Assembly: GCA_034766995.1 (NCBI GenBank)
Contig: CM068319.1
Location: forward strand, 23,398,959 to 23,462,958
DNA from: Acanthacorydalis orientalis
Lineage: Eukaryota; Arthropoda; Insecta; Megaloptera; Corydalidae
DNA: 64,000 nucleotides
Direction of reading: 5' to 3'
The position numbers and the translations under genes are program-made. This document shows, in pieces, positions 1 to 13,939 of the stretch. Position 1 is the stretch's first letter, and every line of letters begins with the position of its first letter. The notes below the pieces were generated by a model that saw only the letters and a program-made list of their open reading frames with translations, was not told the DNA's origin and did not search any database.

Positions 1-428
1 TGGGTAGTTATTCAATGATTTAAAAATACAAGATTGTTTTGCATGTTCTCTTTTTTTACAAAACTAATCCATTTCACTTTTCGTAACATTTAGCTAGTAG
101 TATTGAGTTTATAATACTCATCATAATGATTTTAATTTATTACATTAATTATTACTAGTCTTTCCTTACAGAATGATATTTATAAAAATAATAATAGTTG
201 ATTAAAAAATGAACGGTAAGATAAATACATTTATTAACGCAGTTATCACAGAATACTAAAAGAAAAATATCATTTATAAACTAATACACTTGATTTTTTT
301 AATGTCAAAGTATTGGTTAACACCATGCAGAACTAATAAGAAAATATTGAAAGCTACGTGACTATTGGCACGTTTTCTAACCTTGATAGTCATTCAAACT
401 ATGTTTATATATTAAATAATCTTATAAT

Positions 429-460
<32 letters not shown>

Positions 461-966
461 AACATTTGCACATGTATGTGTCTAAAAACGTTTACCAATA
501 ATTCTGAATTATTTGAAAGCTGAGCACGTGTTCTTTGAAAATTAATTAAAATTTTGTTCGTTTCGCACATCAGTCCATACAAGTAACACACGTAGTTGCG
601 GAATAAACGATTCATTAAATACCCTCAGTCGCCGCTAAATTCTTTGAAGGGAATCCAAACGCGTGCCGCAGGAATGTAAGGGTTATCGAAAAATGTTTCT
701 AAAGCTAATAAAACACTAATTGGCGGTCGGGTGGTTCAAGCCAGCTTGAAAGATGACCTGGACAGTTGCCAACACCGACACCTAGTTCGTTTCTGCAACG
801 TGTACTATCTAAAACAATTCCATGAATTCGAACTGATATTGCAGAATTTCGTACTTGAATTATTAAAGAGATATTTAAATTGTTCGAGCTCCGTTCACGT
901 ATTTCATTAAAACATGTAATTGTGATAAAATATGAGTTCTAAAACTATTCGTGTCATACTTTACGT

Positions 967-1038
<72 letters not shown>
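967..1038. repeat. (CA)n(TA)n compound microsatellite
   Basis: About seven CA units run directly into about 29 TA units. Confidence 0.97.
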
Positions 1039-1041
<3 letters not shown>

Positions 1042-1546
1042 ATTAAAAATTCACTTTAGAGTGATTTATTTTAGTTATTGAAATGAACGAAATCATGTTC
1101 TTTAAAGTCTCTTATGAATAGAACCTTACAAGAACATTATACAGTGAAACATATTCAATTACATTTTCAGATTTGTAAATTAATTATTTTTTCACCCACA
1201 AACTACACCAACAATTATTCCGATCAAACATTTTCAATAAATTATTATTGGTTATTTTTCATCGTTGCTTATGCGCATTTTAGATGGAAACATTATTATC
1301 TTCAGAGTCCTAAGGCACAGAAAAATCTAAAAAAACACAATTTCAAATTTAAAAAAATGTTTGAAGAGATTTTATTGTCAGAAATAAAAAAAATTGATAA
1401 TATTTTCTCTTTTAAATTGTATAATTTCTATAACCAAGTATAAATTTAAATTGTATATTTGGTTCCATATTTCAATTGATATATAAATATAAATTTGTTG
1501 TAGAAAGTATGTATATAATAAATTGAAGTATCAAGCAAGTTCAGTG

Positions 1547-1549
<3 letters not shown>

Positions 1550-1595
<46 letters not shown>
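1550..1595. repeat. (TA)n array
   Basis: Uninterrupted TA repeats, about 46 bp. Confidence 0.97.
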
Positions 1596-1597
<2 letters not shown>

Positions 1598-2025
1598 ATA
1601 TATATTAAATATTAATAAAATGAGTTAATAATTGATGCAATTAATTTTCTTTAACTTTTTTTTAATCATAATTGTGTACGATAATCTAATGTAGTCATAA
1701 ATTTAGTAATATTCTATGTTTTTAAGGTTTTCCATTTAAAATGATTGATGTGATAAATTGAGAGATGAGAATAAAATTTTCCACTTAAAACAGTTTAAAA
1801 GTTCATAAGTAACAATTATTTTTTGTACAAAAAATATCATACATTTCTACTGGTAATGGCTCTATTTGGAGTTAAATAAGATTGAAATTAACTTGATACG
1901 AAAGATATCTACTATTTCATTGTACCTGAACGTATATGCTTGTTCATAAGGACGAAATTTTCATACACTTGCGCCAATTAAGACTATAAAAAAAGTGTAG
2001 GACGAAAAAGCAATCTCTCTGCCGA

Positions 2026-2038
2026 GGGAAATTTTCCC
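2026..2038. promoter_or_regulatory. Rel/NF-kB-like site GGGAAATTTTCCC
   Basis: A near-palindromic 13-mer of the kappa-B type (GGG ... CCC flanking an A/T core), recognised in insects by Rel proteins. It lies 107 bp from the perfect inverted repeat at 2145 in the same GC-richer island. Confidence 0.3.
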
Positions 2039-2144
2039 ATGAGCTAAAATTGAAATGAAGGGTCGTACGCGAACATAACGCGCTTTGGCTCTGGCACAGT
2101 GACTGCTTGGCGTGTTTCCAACGGAGTTCATGGCGACTCTATCT

Positions 2145-2164
2145 CAATATGCATCTGCATATTG
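2145..2164. repeat. Perfect inverted repeat CAATATGCA/TGCATATTG
   Basis: A 9-bp perfect inverted repeat with a 2-bp centre, inside a GC-richer island. Its arms contain ATGCA/TGCAT, which resemble POU-domain binding sequences. Whether it is a DNA site or an RNA hairpin cannot be decided here. Confidence 0.7.
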
Positions 2165-3455
2165 TTTAAAATACGAGGATGAGGAGTAGTGGGTAGCAAG
2201 CAGTGGCGAATGTATAAACCGAAGGAGCGAATACTTTGAAAATATGAAGTGTTCTCTGGAATCGGGGTACACAACAAGGTCGTCTTTGAAATTCGATCAA
2301 TATTGAATGACATACTTTAAAAGTTTACGACATTTTTCTATTTAGTCTGTAGCATGACATGTTAATATATTCATTAGATTAATATAACTATAAATCATAT
2401 TAAAAAAATCAAGGTTAAAAACTTATTCTAAAAATGAATGTTGCACGTTGACTGATTCATTTCGAATGCAATAATTATGTACTAATTTACAATTCAGTTC
2501 TGACGTATGTTATATTCTATTGCTTGACACGATCATGTGGAAATTTAAATAGATAAAAATAATTTTACATCTTGAAAACATTTCTCTATAATTGAATGCT
2601 ACAAAATAATTGTGGAATATAATAGTATGAAAATTAGAATTAATGTATGATTACAATTTAATTCTTAATTATGTTATTAATGAAGAAAATGTTCCAAATC
2701 ATTTCTATATTGAAAGCACGTACCTAATTTCAATCGTATTATTAATTAAATTTTATTATACTAATAAACTAATAATCGTGTCAGGAGTTCGTGACGGAAT
2801 TTTGAGATAAATGTTCGAACTTTGACGACAGAAAACGACATCAATAATGCTATTTCGATTTAGGAGCACATTGATAATGATGAGAATGACAGTGGTGCTA
2901 CTGATTATTTTGGGTCACCGTCGGCGTCTAAATCCGGGCATTTAATTTATGGCAAATCATGTAATCCGGTATAACGGAAACGGAAATGACAATATTATTA
3001 GTCTTAAGAGAACCGTTCGGCCACCCAATAAGTTTTTTCTATTATATGTTCGGGAAAATCACTGCAACGGACCATTCGTCATTGGTGCTAAGAGTTACTC
3101 ATATACGATTATTGATTGATAAACAACAGTCTATCGACTAATATAATAATAAGTTTCGAATATAAATATATAGTGCATGATATAAAGATCACACAGGAAG
3201 ATTAAAATATTTTATTTTTAAAGTTAAAGTGATAATCGATTAGAAACGTTACGATATTAATGTTGATAAACATGAATGATATATTATTTGACCTTAAACT
3301 TTCTGCTTAATGAGTCGGTAAATTATGTGATAAAAATCATTAAATATTATAATCGAGAAAAAAGTATCGTTAATTTTCGTTTAATATATTCATTATTATT
3401 TCCGTGCCACAATTTGCATCCATCTCATAACCTATATATAGTTTCAATTAAGTAT

Positions 3456-3459
<4 letters not shown>

Positions 3460-3533
<74 letters not shown>
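3460..3533. repeat. (TA)n array
   Basis: TA repeats with one AA interruption near 3500; a second, shorter array follows at 3650-3684. Confidence 0.97.
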
Positions 3534-3537
<4 letters not shown>

Positions 3538-3647
3538 TATGAAATATTTTTTAATAAGTTATTAATTTATATTTGAATATTAAGAATAACTTTTTATAAT
3601 GCTTCATTTTACTTTTATTAAGATTAATATATAATATGAACATTAAA

Positions 3648-3691
<44 letters not shown>

Positions 3692-3736
3692 ATATAAAAT
3701 AATACTCAAGTGTTCAACTAGGGTTATCTTATATAG

Positions 3737-3944
3737 GTGATTCAATTTAGGTTTTCACACGAAAGTATTAAAAAAAAAAAAACGAAAAAAGTAAATAAAA
3801 ACATGTTATCCCCCATTTAATATTTTAGTTCAATTGTATTTTAGTACTGAATCGAACTCAAATACCAAATAAAAAGTAACATGACTTTTCTCAACCTCTG
3901 TGCCATCTTTAAATGCTTGCATGTGGAAACCTAAATTGAATCAC
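3737..3944. mobile_element. Foldback MITE, copy A
   Basis: About 208 bp bounded by inverted repeats. The left end reads GTGATTCAATTTAGGTTTTC. The reverse complement of the right end reads GTGATTCAATTTAGGTTTCC, and similarity continues through CACAYG. The flanking bases TATAG and TCTATAG suggest a TA target site. There is no coding capacity. The interior is T/A-rich and aligns with copy B over its whole length. The small size, TA flanks and TIRs fit a non-autonomous Tc1/mariner-type element; the parent element is not identified. Confidence 0.82.
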
Positions 3945-4020
3945 TCTATAGAAAAGTAAATATCTCATATACATTATATATGTACGTGCATGTATGTATG
4001 TATGTGTATATATATATATA

Positions 4021-4190
4021 AACTCTGACCAAAACTGTAACTGGAAACAATTGTACCTTCTGAGAATGAAGGCTGTGTCATTTACTGCGTTTTCATTGTC
4101 ATTAAAGGCCGCTTTGTGCCGCATTGGCCTTATTTGTGTATCTGTGTTGGCGTATGAGCTCTCCATTTACTTGAAGGTTTATAGTAATAT
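4021..4190. other. GC-richer patch beside MITE copy A
   Basis: About 170 bp of balanced composition. The plus strand reads MKAVSFTAFSLSLKAALCRI and the minus strand reads MESSYANTDTQIRPMRHKAA. Neither is recognised. It lies 76 bp downstream of MITE copy A, beyond a short TA array. Confidence 0.3.
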
Positions 4191-4293
4191 GATTTTATTT
4201 AAAAGAGCTATCTTATGTAATTTTGTTTTCTGGTACAGATATTTTTTTAGTGACCGTTTGACAAAAAATTATTAAATAATTATATTTATTTAT

Positions 4294-4295
<2 letters not shown>

Positions 4296-4337
<42 letters not shown>
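4296..4337. repeat. (TA)n array
   Basis: Uninterrupted TA repeats, about 42 bp. Confidence 0.97.
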
Positions 4338-4339
<2 letters not shown>

Positions 4340-4735
4340 CAAAACTGTTAAAGAGATAGAATTTTATAAAGAATATATGTAATCAATACTATTGTGATTT
4401 GATCAAAATTATTCAGCCTTATTTATAGTAGATACTTTTTTTTAGTTTGATGTAATTAAGAGAGATGGTTTTAAATTTCTTTTATTTATTTCGTTGTCTA
4501 TTATTTATTTCGTACTTAATTCTCCCATATTTAGTCTAGTGATATTATTGAATTGTCTTTCAGTAGCAAAATGAGAGAGGATTCAAAAAATATGAACGAC
4601 TAGTATGAATTTCAAACCAAATACTATGTAATATCATAACTTTCAGGAAAGTAAAAAAAATCAATGATACTTAATCTAGTAACATTTATTTAACATTTTT
4701 ATGTTCATATTTTAAAAATGCCATTATTTGCGAAT

Positions 4736-4737
<2 letters not shown>

Positions 4738-4788
<51 letters not shown>
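4738..4788. repeat. (TA)n array
   Basis: Uninterrupted TA repeats, about 51 bp. Confidence 0.97.
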
Positions 4789-4791
<3 letters not shown>

Positions 4792-5237
4792 TTCACCTTA
4801 AAATATTATGTTTTTGTATCAAAGAAATTATAGAATTGGTGATATAAGTTGTGGGTGGTACAATTATAAAATAATTGATAAACTTATTTTACTTCTTATT
4901 TTTAAAATAAAAAATAAAAAAATATATAATCAAATGTAAATTGGTTGTTGGAATAGTAAAATGAATTAAAACAACATAAAATCATAATAAAAAGGTTAAA
5001 ATCAAAAAAAAATCTGAAATTACAGTCAAATATACATTAAATTTTTTTATAAACGTACAAAAAATGAAAGCGGTGTTAAATTAATAGCTTAATTCATTAA
5101 AATAATATTATTTTATATTGAAATAATAATAATAGCGTTCGTTAAGATATTCATTTATTTCCAAAAATATTTCATTTAAGTATTTTTGGTTAAGTAATAA
5201 AATGTATTTTTATATGAAATATTCTGCACATCTCTGA

Positions 5238-5241
<4 letters not shown>

Positions 5242-5296
<55 letters not shown>

Positions 5297-5306
5297 TAGA
5301 TAGATA
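5242..5306. repeat. (TA)n(GATA)n array
   Basis: About 53 bp of TA followed by three GATA units. Confidence 0.97.
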
Positions 5307-7003
5307 TATTATTGTTAGTTCCCTGAGAACGTAATTTGAAAGAAAAGAATATTTATTTTAACAACAGTTTTTATCGTCTTGGATGTGCTGTAAGAAAACT
5401 CTAAAAAAGAAATGTAGCATGTTGCATGACCGTTAACTGCTTTTAAATACGTGGCTTCAATGAGAAAGTTACAACTTTACCCGATAACACTTTAAATTTA
5501 GTTTGAACTTTCACATCAAAGTTCTTAAATCTTTTTATCAAAAAATCTAAACGTAGCACAGAAACCGTTTGATCAAATAGTTGTACATGTTTTGCTTCTT
5601 AAATACCACATTAATATTTAAAACGATTATAGAATTCGTTTCGGGAAAATAAATCTTGCATGAATTTATTCCTATATTTTGAATTATACATTAGTATTTT
5701 TATTATATTTATTTAAATTTGTAATTTTCGCTTCTAAGCAGTTGTTTTACACATTTGTATTATTTAGATAAAGCAGAAAACGTTTTTCTACACTTTTAGT
5801 ATTTTTTTGAAAGACTAGAAAATAAATGCATGTTTAATATTTGCTTTTAATTTAAATTATTACTTTAATTAAAAAAATAAGATTTATAACGTGAAATAAA
5901 TATAATATATATATAAATTGTTTGAGTAAAGCTATATTATATGAAAATTATGTCTTGAGTATCTGCTCCATCCATCGGACTCTATTATATATGCTTTTAA
6001 GTGTCTGTTTTCTGACTGAATAAGCAAACATGGTTCCTAATAATAGAATAAGCTTTTATTAGATACGAGGTAGCTGTAAATTTTGTATACACACACCTAC
6101 AAAATATGTTTAGCTGTTGAAATAGAGATTATGAGCTATATCAACTTAATCTCAATGATTCTAATAACAATTCATCATACTCATACACCATAACATCGTA
6201 TTAATAATAAACGTGCTTTAGTATCCCATGTATGTTCATTTTATGTGCATGATATGATATTATAAATTTATTCTATAAGTGTTTATTTAAGAATAGGATA
6301 GGGTAGATGGATGTATAACTTTAAATTAAATTAATTCTATTTCACTAGCAATACTATTGATAATTCTAAATGGAAATATTTATTCTTGTAGACAACAGAT
6401 TTTAGTAACTGCCACTTAATTTAAAAATAATAAATAACTCACACTTAATTTAATTTTATATATTTTTTTGAAGCAAAAATGCATATACCCATCATAAAAT
6501 CTAATCTTTTTTCAATTCATTACTTTTCAATTAAAAAAGCATTAAAATAAGATTTGAAAAATGACACACTTTAATGCTTAGTAATTTTTTATGAATAATA
6601 TAGTATGTTAATATACAATAATCATATTTTTATTTTTAATAAATGTATGTAAATTATTTTATGTTATTTTTTTTCTGTCAGTGAATTCTAAAACCAGATA
6701 AATTAATTTGATTGACTGTACAAATATGAATCGACTTTAAAAATAAATAAAGAATACGTGTACAAATAATTTCTTTAATCTTTTCTTCGCCAAAATTAGT
6801 ATAATAATAAATTTTGTGTTAGCCTAGCAAATATGTTAGTATATATATATATATACTTGATAATGGAAATTTAAATGGAATATTCTTTTTAATTATTCAT
6901 TTAAATAATATGCAATTGATCATAACAGATTATTAAATGTAGTAAAACAAATAAAGTTAAATATAATTTTATATTTATGAATATTTTCGTATCTACATAT
7001 ATA

Positions 7004-7004
7004 A

Positions 7005-7060
<56 letters not shown>
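7004..7060. repeat. (CATA)n(TA)n array
   Basis: Three CATA units then about 40 bp of TA. Confidence 0.97.
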
Positions 7061-7061
<1 letters not shown>

Positions 7062-8097
7062 TGAACTTTAATTAAAACATGCCATATTATACTTATTAAC
7101 GAAAACATAATATTAAATTGATAAATAATTCATATTAATATTTCATTAGTTGATTATAAATATTAAATGATTGATTGATTATAAATAGTATACTGAATTA
7201 ACTTTGAATATATTTCGTTAAAGTATAAATTACAACTGGTACATTTTTATAAACAGAAAAATGATAATAACAAAAATTGAATGGAAATGTTTTCTTTATA
7301 AATTTTATTTTTAATATATATATATATATATATGTCGGTGTGTGTGTGTGTGAATTAAATTTATTTAAAAGTATATTTTCCACTATGTTTTTTACAAACA
7401 AAAATAAACTGTTGCATTTGTACGAATAATGGTAGGTTAAAAATATGTTCCCACAGATATAATTTATATATCTTCCCTGCTCTGTGTGTCATTTCGCCTA
7501 TTTTTTTCACGTATGTATGTGAAACGAAGATAAGGTGTGCGAATGAACGTGTAAAGTAAATGTGTGAGTGTGTTTTTATTGATCAAGATAGTAGGCAATT
7601 TCGAAGAAGCTCAGTTGAGTGTGAAAGCTCCACGAACGAGTGGAACTTCCTGCTTGTCTATATGGACCACAAAGGAGTAATACGTTTTTATATATCTGTT
7701 TGCAGATGCTTCTCAGTATGAATGTGAGTGTATGTGAATGAAGGCGATCAAAAATTCATTTTGCACAGCTCATACAAGTTTAAATAATAATGTGTTGGTA
7801 CAAATTTACTATATCTTCAAGTGTACACTAACAATGTAATAGATATTTATGTGAAAAAGTACACAGATAATAATAAAACATTTTGTTTTATTCAATTAAA
7901 TAGCAGCAATTTTTTGAATATTTCAGAGTATTTTCTGCCTACCTGCCTATAAGGAAATATGTACGTGTACGTATGTATATATGTATGTATATAACTATAT
8001 ATATATATATATATATATACAGTAGTTACTTTTATATAAATAGCATTTTCTAGGAAAAATTCAATAAAAGTATATATTTTGTGAATGAAAATTTATA

Positions 8098-8098
8098 C

Positions 8099-8152
<54 letters not shown>

Positions 8153-8181
8153 TATACACACACATATATATATATATACAC

Positions 8182-8238
<57 letters not shown>

Positions 8239-8247
8239 CGTATGTAT
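8098..8247. repeat. Complex TA/CA/GTAT microsatellite
   Basis: About 150 bp of TA broken by short CA blocks and ending in GTAT units. It produces Tyr-Ile frames on both strands that are not genes. Confidence 0.97.
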
Positions 8248-8824
8248 AATTTATGAGATGTAACGAACACTTAAATTTGTATATTCTTAGTAAAAATAAA
8301 TGTTAGAAATCGAAGTAACATTCATATTTAATGCTTTTTGTGCCAAGAAGATATTAGTCAATTTATTTTATTTTCTTAACAATGTATTATTTGATCTAGT
8401 CTTGATATATTTCTGTACTGAATTCGTTTAATTAAAAAACTGTACTTGATGGTATATTTAATACATTTAATAACATAGGTTAACTTAAATTCATTCAGAA
8501 AATGATAAAAATTTTATTATTGTTTCATGATTAACTTAAAATAAATTGTAACTGTAACAGCTTTCCTGAAAGTTGAAAATATTATCTACATATTGTGTCA
8601 AATATTTTAAGGGTGCATTGCGAGTTACAAAAACTAAAAAATATTATTATATTAGTACGGATTTATTTCTCACGCATTCTATAAATTGAAATTTTTTTTA
8701 GACTGTATTTATTTGGAGAGAACAAAGAATAGTACGGAGTTGATCGAGTACTTTAAAAATTTTTGCGTTGCATAGGAACTAAAAGACATAATGACTAACC
8801 AATTTACTTCTTTCTACTACAAGA

Positions 8825-8842
8825 TTATATATATATATATAT

Positions 8843-8873
<31 letters not shown>

Positions 8874-8880
8874 CATATAG

Positions 8881-8914
<34 letters not shown>
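8825..8914. repeat. (TA)n(CA)n(TA)n(GA)n compound array
   Basis: A CA block is enclosed by TA on both sides; a run of about nine GA units follows the last TA block. Confidence 0.97.
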
Positions 8915-8915
<1 letters not shown>

Positions 8916-9328
8916 CAGGCAGAAAGAGAGATATAACATATTCAACACAAAAACATATAACATATGTTTTTGGCAAAATAATGATACAGAAATGTATTTT
9001 ATTTTTGATGAATATCACAAACTGTTAATTTTAAAATGTTAAATTTGATCATATAAATTCTTAAATTTACAAGAATTTAAATATAGTTGTAATGAATTAT
9101 CCATAAGAATATCAAATGTAACTATCGAACTCTATATAAAATATATCGTACGTAAATTTGAAATATTACATGTTTATAGAAAAACATGAAGTTGAAGTTC
9201 GTTTCAGGTCATAATAAATTATAAAAATGTGTTATGGAGCAAAATAACTGTTTATGTAAGAAGATATAAATTGATGGATGCGTAATTCTTGTTATTTTTT
9301 GATATAATGCTAAAAAATGAGTAGTTGA

Positions 9329-9373
9329 ATCTCTCTTTCTCTCTCTCCCTATATATATATATATATATATATT
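9329..9373. repeat. (TC)n(TA)n array
   Basis: An imperfect TC tract runs into about 24 bp of TA. Confidence 0.97.
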
Positions 9374-9831
9374 TGGTAAAGTTGTTAGAAAGATCTGCTA
9401 CCATCCATGAACAAGTTATTTAATATGTAAGACTGGATTCAAGTAATTGGTGTTGAAACGCACTTGTACTTTATTTAGCCGCCTACAACGAGCAGAACTG
9501 AGAATTTCTTGCATGTTTGATAATCCGAGTAAACGTTTGGAACGTGTATTTCATGGTTCATGAGATTGAAAAACTCGCCATTCTCATATACTCTATTATT
9601 TGTAGATACGCGTGTGAAACCTAATAATGCATGATGGAATAAAACGCAAGAGTTCATGTTTAGTACAAGTACATTTGATCAAATATTGATGAGTTCTGTT
9701 GAATAGATTTTGATTATTTGTGTTGTTTATTTGTGAAATAGGTAGATGGAGATAGACACGTTGTAATAATGAAAAAAACACTGTTGTACGGATGCTTTTA
9801 ATAATTGAATACTAAAGTGATTACAAAAATT

Positions 9832-9878
9832 GGAAGAAAAAAAATAAAAAAAAGAAGAGAAAAAAAATAAGAAAGAAA
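9832..9878 (+). repeat. Polypurine tract
   Basis: Forty-seven bases almost purely A and G with two T interruptions. Confidence 0.8.
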
Positions 9879-10086
9879 TTTTAAATTGATTAATTGTCAA
9901 TATGTATTTATTCTTGTACTATAATAAAACATCAACGTATCAAATAAAAATACTATTATATTTCATCAAACCTATATTCTGAGAAGTTTCTCGATGAGTT
10001 AATTTGTGAAAAAATGCATTTCAATTGAGATTTTTGCAATAAAGTTTTATAAATAACATTTATAATGCACAACCATACACCAGTGT

Positions 10087-10089
<3 letters not shown>

Positions 10090-10135
<46 letters not shown>
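10090..10135. repeat. (TA)n array
   Basis: Uninterrupted TA repeats, about 46 bp. Confidence 0.97.
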
Positions 10136-10138
<3 letters not shown>

Positions 10139-10829
10139 AAAGTAGTTTACGAAAATCTGACATGTCACGTTCTCACAATTATTAAAGACATTTAAATGAA
10201 AAATATATAAAATCGTTCCATGCGTCCGCCTGTGATTAAAAACAGTCGAAGACTAAATCAGACTCTGGCATTATAATTATAGTAATCATTTTACTACACG
10301 CAGTTATAATGGCACGTTTAATGGCATAATTATATTGCAACATTAACATAATTGCACTGAATACTATTCTACATTCTAATTAAGTAACTAACCAATGGTA
10401 TCATTTGAAAAATGATAAAATTTATCATTTGTTTTCGTTACAATGTTGATTTATAACATTTGCTTAATGAATATGAAATGAACTTCAACATTTTACTTTT
10501 TTTTATTGTAGGATTTATTTTTATTTTTGTATAGGAATTATATTTTCCAATATCTAAATATAATCATTTTCTCTTAAATAATGTAATATATTGACTAATT
10601 TCTATAATACATTTAATTGTATGTTTCAAATAAGACGAATGCTGTTTTCATACCTGTATATTTAATAAACTGTGCTTATGCAGTTAAATATTTATCATAT
10701 TCGGTTAATTGATATCGGGAAATGAAGTAAATAAATTGACAATTACTAATCACTAATACAATTTTATGGAAAATTTCACTAACAGTTACCAACTGATAAT
10801 ATACTATTTAGAGTGAAATCAAAATTAAA

Positions 10830-10910
<81 letters not shown>
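10830..10910. repeat. (TC)n(TA)n array
   Basis: About eight TC units then about 65 bp of TA; one of the longest arrays in the window. Confidence 0.97.
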
Positions 10911-10912
<2 letters not shown>

Positions 10913-11974
10913 CTCTATTTATTTTGGGGTTAGTACTAAATAATGAAACTTGTTTGATAAATATATTGATATATACATATCAGTAATTCAAATATATTTG
11001 AATATGATATTCAATAAATACAGAATTGTAATTGTCCAAGAAAAATCATATATATATATATAATATTTCAAATACATAGCTGTATGTAAAATATTAAAAA
11101 GAGATTTAATTGAATACATTATTAGAAAATCGCGAACAACAGTGATGTTTAGAAATATAAAATTCGTTTATAAACAAAAATTATAATGTTGAATGTTATT
11201 TTACGTATATTAAACAAACGTTATACATGCAAATATTATTTTTAGTACTTTCTGTGTATTACATTTTCAGTCTATTATATCGGTTCTGTACACCTGAATA
11301 AAAATGGACAACATTATGAATTTCACAACTTAGGTACTTCAGATTTCATAATTTAATTTCCTTTTAAAATATTAATTCTGGTAAAAATAAAAATAGATAA
11401 ATTTAAAAATATATTTTACACGGTACATTGAAAATTATGTAGTGATAGCTAGACATCATCAGCAATGCTTAAAATTAATTTCTACTCACAATTTTATACA
11501 ATTTAATTTATAAATAAGAATATATTTTTATTGCTTATCTTACTTTATCTTCATCTATCTATAAACAAGTAATGGATCATTAAAAAAGTATAACCAATGT
11601 TTCAATAATTTAAAATGAAATAATTATTGGAAGTAATGATGATAATTAAGCAATGGAATAAATAAAATTTTATTATTTTTTATAATGTTAAAAAATACAT
11701 GCGATTATATGAGACGAAGAGTAGTAAAAAGAGTAGTAGTTGGTAAATAGTTACGAAGGAAATAAAAGATGAATTAGAAAAAGAGCACTGTAATATTTTA
11801 TCTGTTCTGTATGTAATGTTCTTATATTTCCGTTTAAACCAGCATGCATTGACCGATTAAACCGTTGTAGTTACAACGTATAAATAATATAAATTACAGT
11901 TTTTTTTAAAATACTGTTCTTATTTTATAACAATGACCAAACGTAATTTTTGTAAAAACTTCTAAAATAATATG

Positions 11975-12007
<33 letters not shown>

Positions 12008-12013
12008 GGAGAT
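11975..12013. repeat. (TA)n(GA)n array
   Basis: TA repeats followed by about ten GA units. Confidence 0.96.
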
Positions 12014-12469
12014 TTATGTGTGTTAGAAGATTATTTTAGCGTAGATTTTTTTGTGCTAAAAGATTATCATTTTAAAGTAGATTTTTTTACAATTTTACTT
12101 TTTTCAGACAAAATACAATTTGAAAATGTCCGAACACTTTTGAAATAAATTTTTTATAAAAATATTTTGAATGGTTAATTAAAAATCAGAATCGAAAGAA
12201 CGAATCGAAATTTATTTGAAATGCAAACTGTTGAAATTTTTAAATATTATTATCAGTTTTACTTTTTTTTAAGTAATAATTTTATCTCGTTGTAAAGTAA
12301 TTAATGTTAATAGCCACATTAAGGAATATAAATATTGTTCTTTCAATGTATAATCGTTGAGATTATAAATGTTTCTATTTATTTCTAATTCAGTCCATTT
12401 ATATAAAAGTAAATGCTATTTAATTAATACTATTTGGCATTTAAATAATAACTCCAAATTATAATATAA

Positions 12470-12475
<6 letters not shown>

Positions 12476-12529
<54 letters not shown>
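12476..12529. repeat. (TA)n array
   Basis: Uninterrupted TA repeats, about 54 bp. Confidence 0.97.
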
Positions 12530-12531
<2 letters not shown>

Positions 12532-12887
12532 CAACTACTGTTATATTTATGGTAATCTACAATTTTTACAGTATATTTTGTCTTGTTGATGTTATTCTCG
12601 ATGAATCAATTAAGTAACAATCTGTAACAACTAGTTGGGATCTTGAGCTATTTCAGACAATTTGTTGATATACTAGTTTTTTTGAAACATATTCATTAAA
12701 AAAAATTATTATAATTATATACATTAACAGGAAGACGTGGTAAAATATTTATAAATAAAAAAACCCATTTAGAAATTTAGTACATAAATAAGGGCTTAAA
12801 GATGTCTTAAAAGCCGAAACTAATAAAATCATATTATTAATAAAGTAATTTATAAAGATCAAGATCAGCAGGAGAATATGTTATAGA

Positions 12888-12889
<2 letters not shown>

Positions 12890-12923
<34 letters not shown>

Positions 12924-12940
12924 AGACAATTATAAATTTT

Positions 12941-12979
<39 letters not shown>
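12890..12979. repeat. Two (TA)n arrays
   Basis: Arrays at 12890-12921 and 12945-12979 separated by 23 bp of unique sequence. Confidence 0.96.
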
Positions 12980-12983
<4 letters not shown>

Positions 12984-13540
12984 AAAATATTTTTTTTGAA
13001 AAAATGGAGACATGAAATTAAAATTATAACCATTGTTCACTTACGTTATGATATGAAATAATTGAAAAGTGCAGAACGAAACACTCACCTGAAAAGAGAA
13101 AAAGATAAATAACATTTTTTAAAAGTAAAAATATTAAGTACTGTTATAAAATACTAATTTGAAAAATATTTATAACTTTAATACAATATTAATTAATGAC
13201 TTTGTGTTATAAAACAAGAAAGGAGATAATATCTGACTGATTGCTGATTAATGTGCCATAAGTTTAAATCCGATCTGACAACATACGCCTCCTTTCATTA
13301 AGAAAACGATTGTATCGAACTTTCGCCCGACTTCGGGGATAACCTCTTACGAAAAATTCGTAATTCACCGAGGAAATGGAGATAATGTACAGGGCTAACA
13401 ATTCTCTCATGGAAAATAAATCATTGTCAGGTCTAAAGGAAAGTAAAGCAGGATTAAGACGATTAAAATTACATTTAGACTTTGGTACTATTAATAAAGA
13501 TTATATACATAACTCAATTAAATATTGGCTTAATATTAAA

Positions 13541-13547
<7 letters not shown>

Positions 13548-13582
<35 letters not shown>
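13548..13582. repeat. (TA)n array
   Basis: Uninterrupted TA repeats, 35 bp. Confidence 0.96.
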
Positions 13583-13584
<2 letters not shown>

Positions 13585-13939
13585 AAATCAAAGCTCAACA
13601 TCATTCTAATCTTATTATTTCAAAAGAATAATAACAAATACCGAGGAAATAATTACATGTGGAAATATTTTGTATATTTGCCTGTGATTAATCGTTCAAA
13701 AATATTATATGAAATGTATACTTATGATTTTTTAATTGATGTTTATTATTATTTAGTTTTGAGATTCATACAGGATTTTATTGATGCTTTTTATATAGAA
13801 GTGTTTATGTATGTATACACATACATCAATTACTTTATGTGTACAGTAATAATGAGGTTATAAGTATTTCGCAGGATATGTTTAAGTATCAATATCTTTT
13901 TTTATTATTATAACGAAATAATAATTATTATATTTGTCT

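Larger units (their letters stand above)
1..3459. other. Non-coding, AT-rich with three GC-richer islands
   Basis: No gene seen. GC-richer islands lie at about 620-820 (contains the small palindrome TTCAAGCCAGCTTGAA at 737), 2000-2290 and 2790-3080. The last has a short Asp/Glu/Ser-rich open frame (DNDENDSGATDYFGS) without start or recognised match. A short TA array sits at 436-461. Confidence 0.6.
4338..13239. other. Non-coding AT-rich stretch
   Basis: Nothing gene-like beyond the listed arrays. Mildly GC-richer parts at 7470-7700 and 9440-9660 have only short overlapping frames. Small TA arrays also occur at 6839-6855, 7313-7353 (passing into TG units) and 7995-8019. Confidence 0.6.

Noticed and set aside
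731..760. GGTTCAAGCC, another tRNA T-arm lookalike
   Set aside because: It belongs to a short palindrome (TTCAAGC/GCTTGAA); no cloverleaf forms.
1114..1443. 109-codon AT-rich frame
   Set aside because: Composition is dominated by Lys, Asn, Ile, Phe and Tyr as expected by chance; no domain, splice site or promoter seen.
8061..8270. Long Tyr-Ile open frames on both strands (here and at many TA arrays)
   Set aside because: They are translations of (TA)n, have no start context, and exist on both strands at once.
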